Source: Micromonospora siamensis (GTDB lineage Bacteria; Actinomycetota; Actinomycetes; Mycobacteriales; Micromonosporaceae). Taken from it: a DNA stretch of 64,000 nucleotides. This document shows, piece after piece, positions 61,739 through 64,000 of the stretch. The stretch covers positions 4,650,001 through 4,714,000 of the forward strand of contig NZ_LT607751.1 of NCBI RefSeq assembly GCF_900090305.1, in the 5' to 3' direction. The stretch's first letter is position 1, and every line of letters begins with the position of its first letter. The position numbers and the translations under genes were made by a program. The notes under the pieces were generated by a model, which saw only the letters and a list, made by a program, of their open reading frames with translations, had not been told where the DNA came from and did not search any database.

Positions 61739-62746
61739 GTGTCGCAGCGCCCCGCCCCGCAGCCCGGCCACGCCGGCGCGACGGGTCCGCCGCTACCGGG
61801 GGCCCCACCGGCCGGCGCCGTCGACACCCTGGACCGGGAGATCGACCGTTGGCTCGCCAGCCCCGAGCTGCGCGGCCTGGTGCGGCGGTTCGGCGGCCGC
61901 TGGCCCGCCGGTGACCTCGGCGCGGTGCTGGCCGGGCTGGACGACTTCTCCGCCCGGCACTGGGACTTCCGGGCCGGGGCGGAACGGCCCGACGCGCGGG
62001 AACCGGCCCTCGACCCGGTCACCATCCGGCTGGTCCGTGCCGCCGCCGACGCGCTGGGCCTGGTCCGGCCCGCGCCGCCGGCCCACCCCGGCTACCGGCA
62101 CCTGGTCGTGCTGGGTGGGCTGGCCCACGCCTGCCTGCGCCGGGTGGCGTACGCCGGGCACCTGTTGTCCACCGTGGAGATCACCGGCGAGGTGGCGGTG
62201 CTGGGCAGCTGCCGGCCCCTCTCCGTGCCGGAGCGGCAGGTACTCGACGCAGCCGACGTGCCGGGCTGTGCCACCGAGGTGGACGTCCTGGACCTGGCGG
62301 TCCGCCGGAGCTTCCGGGTGGCGGAACCGGCCGAGGAGGACGGGTACGACGGCGGGCACCCGCACCACTCCTGGTCGTCGCGCACCTACCGCCGGGCCGG
62401 GCTGCCAGCGGTGCGGGTGCTCGCCGCGCCGTCGAGCGAACCGGACCGGCGCCGGGCGCACACCGCCGACACCCAGCGGTTCTGGGCCGAGCACGTACGG
62501 CTGCGCGCCGGTGACCGGGTGCTGATGGTGACCGCGCCGATCTACGTGCCGTTCCAGCACTGCGACGCGCTGCGTACCCTCGCCCTGCCGTACGGCTGCG
62601 GCGTCGACACGGTGGGGGTCGATCCGCGGCTGGCCGTCTCCGTCCCGGTGCCCGAGCCGACGCTCACCCCCGGGCGCTACCTCCAGGAGATCCGGTCGGC
62701 GATCCGCTCGCTGCGCGCCCTGCACGCCGCACTGCCCGGCCGCTGA
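61739..62746 (+). CDS. DUF218/YdcF-like hypothetical protein
   Basis: A 335-residue protein without signal peptide. Its middle, HLVVLGGLAHACLRRVAYAG and GEVAVLGSCRPLSVPERQVL, and its end, VLMVTAPIYVPFQHCDALRT, recall the Rossmann-like DUF218 fold (ElyC/SanA/YdcF), although this is fold-level guesswork. The GTG at 61739 comes seven bases after TACGAT, a leaderless arrangement. A hairpin overlaps its stop. Function unknown. Confidence 0.65.
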   Translation: MSQRPAPQPGHAGATGPPLPGAPPAGAVDTLDREIDRWLASPELRGLVRRFGGRWPAGDLGAVLAGLDDFSARHWDFRAGAERPDAREPALDPVTIRLVRAAADALGLVRPAPPAHPGYRHLVVLGGLAHACLRRVAYAGHLLSTVEITGEVAVLGSCRPLSVPERQVLDAADVPGCATEVDVLDLAVRRSFRVAEPAEEDGYDGGHPHHSWSSRTYRRAGLPAVRVLAAPSSEPDRRRAHTADTQRFWAEHVRLRAGDRVLMVTAPIYVPFQHCDALRTLALPYGCGVDTVGVDPRLAVSVPVPEPTLTPGRYLQEIRSAIRSLRALHAALPGR

Positions 62747-62758
62747 CGGGCCGGGCAG
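62732..62758. terminator. Bidirectional hairpin over the convergent stop codons
   Basis: CTGCCCGGCC (62732-62741) and GGCCGGGCAG (62749-62758) pair perfectly; the TGA of the upstream gene is in the loop. Confidence 0.6.
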
Positions 62759-62776
62759 CGCGTCGCGCGGGTCGGG

Positions 62777-63811
<1,035 letters not shown>

Positions 63812-63837
63812 TCAATGCATCAAAGGAGGTCGATCAG

Positions 63838-64000
63838 GTGACCGCTCCGCGCCGACCGCGACCGGCGCCCGCACCCCTGCCGGGCGCCCGCCCCGGCCGC
63901 GACCCCGACCGGGCGATCAAGCGCGGACCGCGCCGGGTCTCCGCCGAGGTCGTCGCCGCCACCCAACGGGACCGCCTCTACGACGGGCTGGTGCAGGAGG
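63838..64000 (+). CDS. TetR/AcrR-type regulator, N-terminal part only
   Basis: The GTG at 63838 has an excellent ribosome site (AAAGGAGG, eight bases upstream). The 54 codons visible encode a Pro/Arg-rich leader and then KRGPRRVSAEVVAATQRDRL and YDGLVQE, the beginning of a TetR-type helix-turn-helix. The rest lies beyond the window, so ligand and targets cannot be judged. Confidence 0.6.
   Translation, partial: MTAPRRPRPAPAPLPGARPGRDPDRAIKRGPRRVSAEVVAATQRDRLYDGLVQE

Overview
The window is high-GC DNA (roughly 70 percent or more throughout) with strong GGAGG-type ribosome binding sites, frequent GTG/TTG starts, mycothiol-type chemistry, a SARP regulator, a CvnA-type nitrate-sensing kinase and many cgtacg-rich codons. 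This points to an actinobacterium, most likely Micromonosporaceae (Micromonospora-like); the taxon is inferred from gene content, not searched. No rRNA, tRNA, CRISPR array, complete insertion sequence or origin was seen. Most of the window is ordinary chromosomal metabolism; the accessory part is about 17.8-31.6 kb.

Layout. 1-8 kb: truncated NIT-domain sensor kinase; FGGY sugar kinase; trpEG behind a 19-residue leader peptide with tandem Trp codons and an attenuator-like hairpin; wrbA; a winged-helix protein. 8-13 kb: a full lpqY-sugA-sugB-sugC trehalose importer operon on the minus strand, ended by a hairpin and separated from its convergent neighbour by a near-identical-arm palindrome. 13-17.8 kb: a mycothiol-dependent-type reductase lacking the second active-site Cys, a decayed VOC gene, two small proteins (one RusA-like), a lipoprotein and a SARP/AfsR regulator.

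17.8-31.6 kb: a 2924-residue secreted RHS polymorphic toxin with a C-terminal PD-(D/E)XK-like nuclease, its overlapping immunity gene, a diverged RHS relic that collides with an SMI1/KNR4 immunity-like gene, and then a DUF4184 membrane protein, a HAD hydrolase and a HigA-like antitoxin whose toxin gene carries an internal deletion.

31.6-45 kb: alpha-glucan functions (GH63-like glucosidase divergent from an amylo-1,6-glucosidase-type debranching protein, then an Rv3032-like glycosyltransferase), two tandem paralogous Ser/Thr kinases with the same extracellular module, a YdjM-like membrane hydrolase, a GH1 beta-glucosidase and an isochorismatase-like hydrolase. 45-49.3 kb: a MocA-like nucleotidyltransferase, an actinobacterial DNA polymerase I-like protein, a patatin-like lipase and an aminoglycoside-phosphotransferase-like protein. 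49.3-55 kb: an N-acetylglucosamine/chitobiose locus (RpiR regulator, ngcE-ngcF-ngcG without its own ATPase, and a divergent BadF-type GlcNAc kinase). 55-64 kb: a VOC-ArsR-SRPBCC operon, a membrane acyltransferase, an aminotransferase-methylmalonate semialdehyde dehydrogenase pair, a serine hydrolase, a DUF218-like protein, a secreted protein and the start of a TetR-type regulator.

How genes work together. Three carbohydrate circuits are visible: trehalose import (LpqY-SugABC), alpha-glucan synthesis and trimming, and chitin-sugar import and phosphorylation; SugC or a distant MsiK-type ATPase may energise NgcFG. The RHS toxin, immunity protein, relic cassette and orphan immunity-like gene form a competition locus. 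Several genes, including the trp leader, start 6-7 bases after a TANNNT box, which suggests leaderless transcripts.
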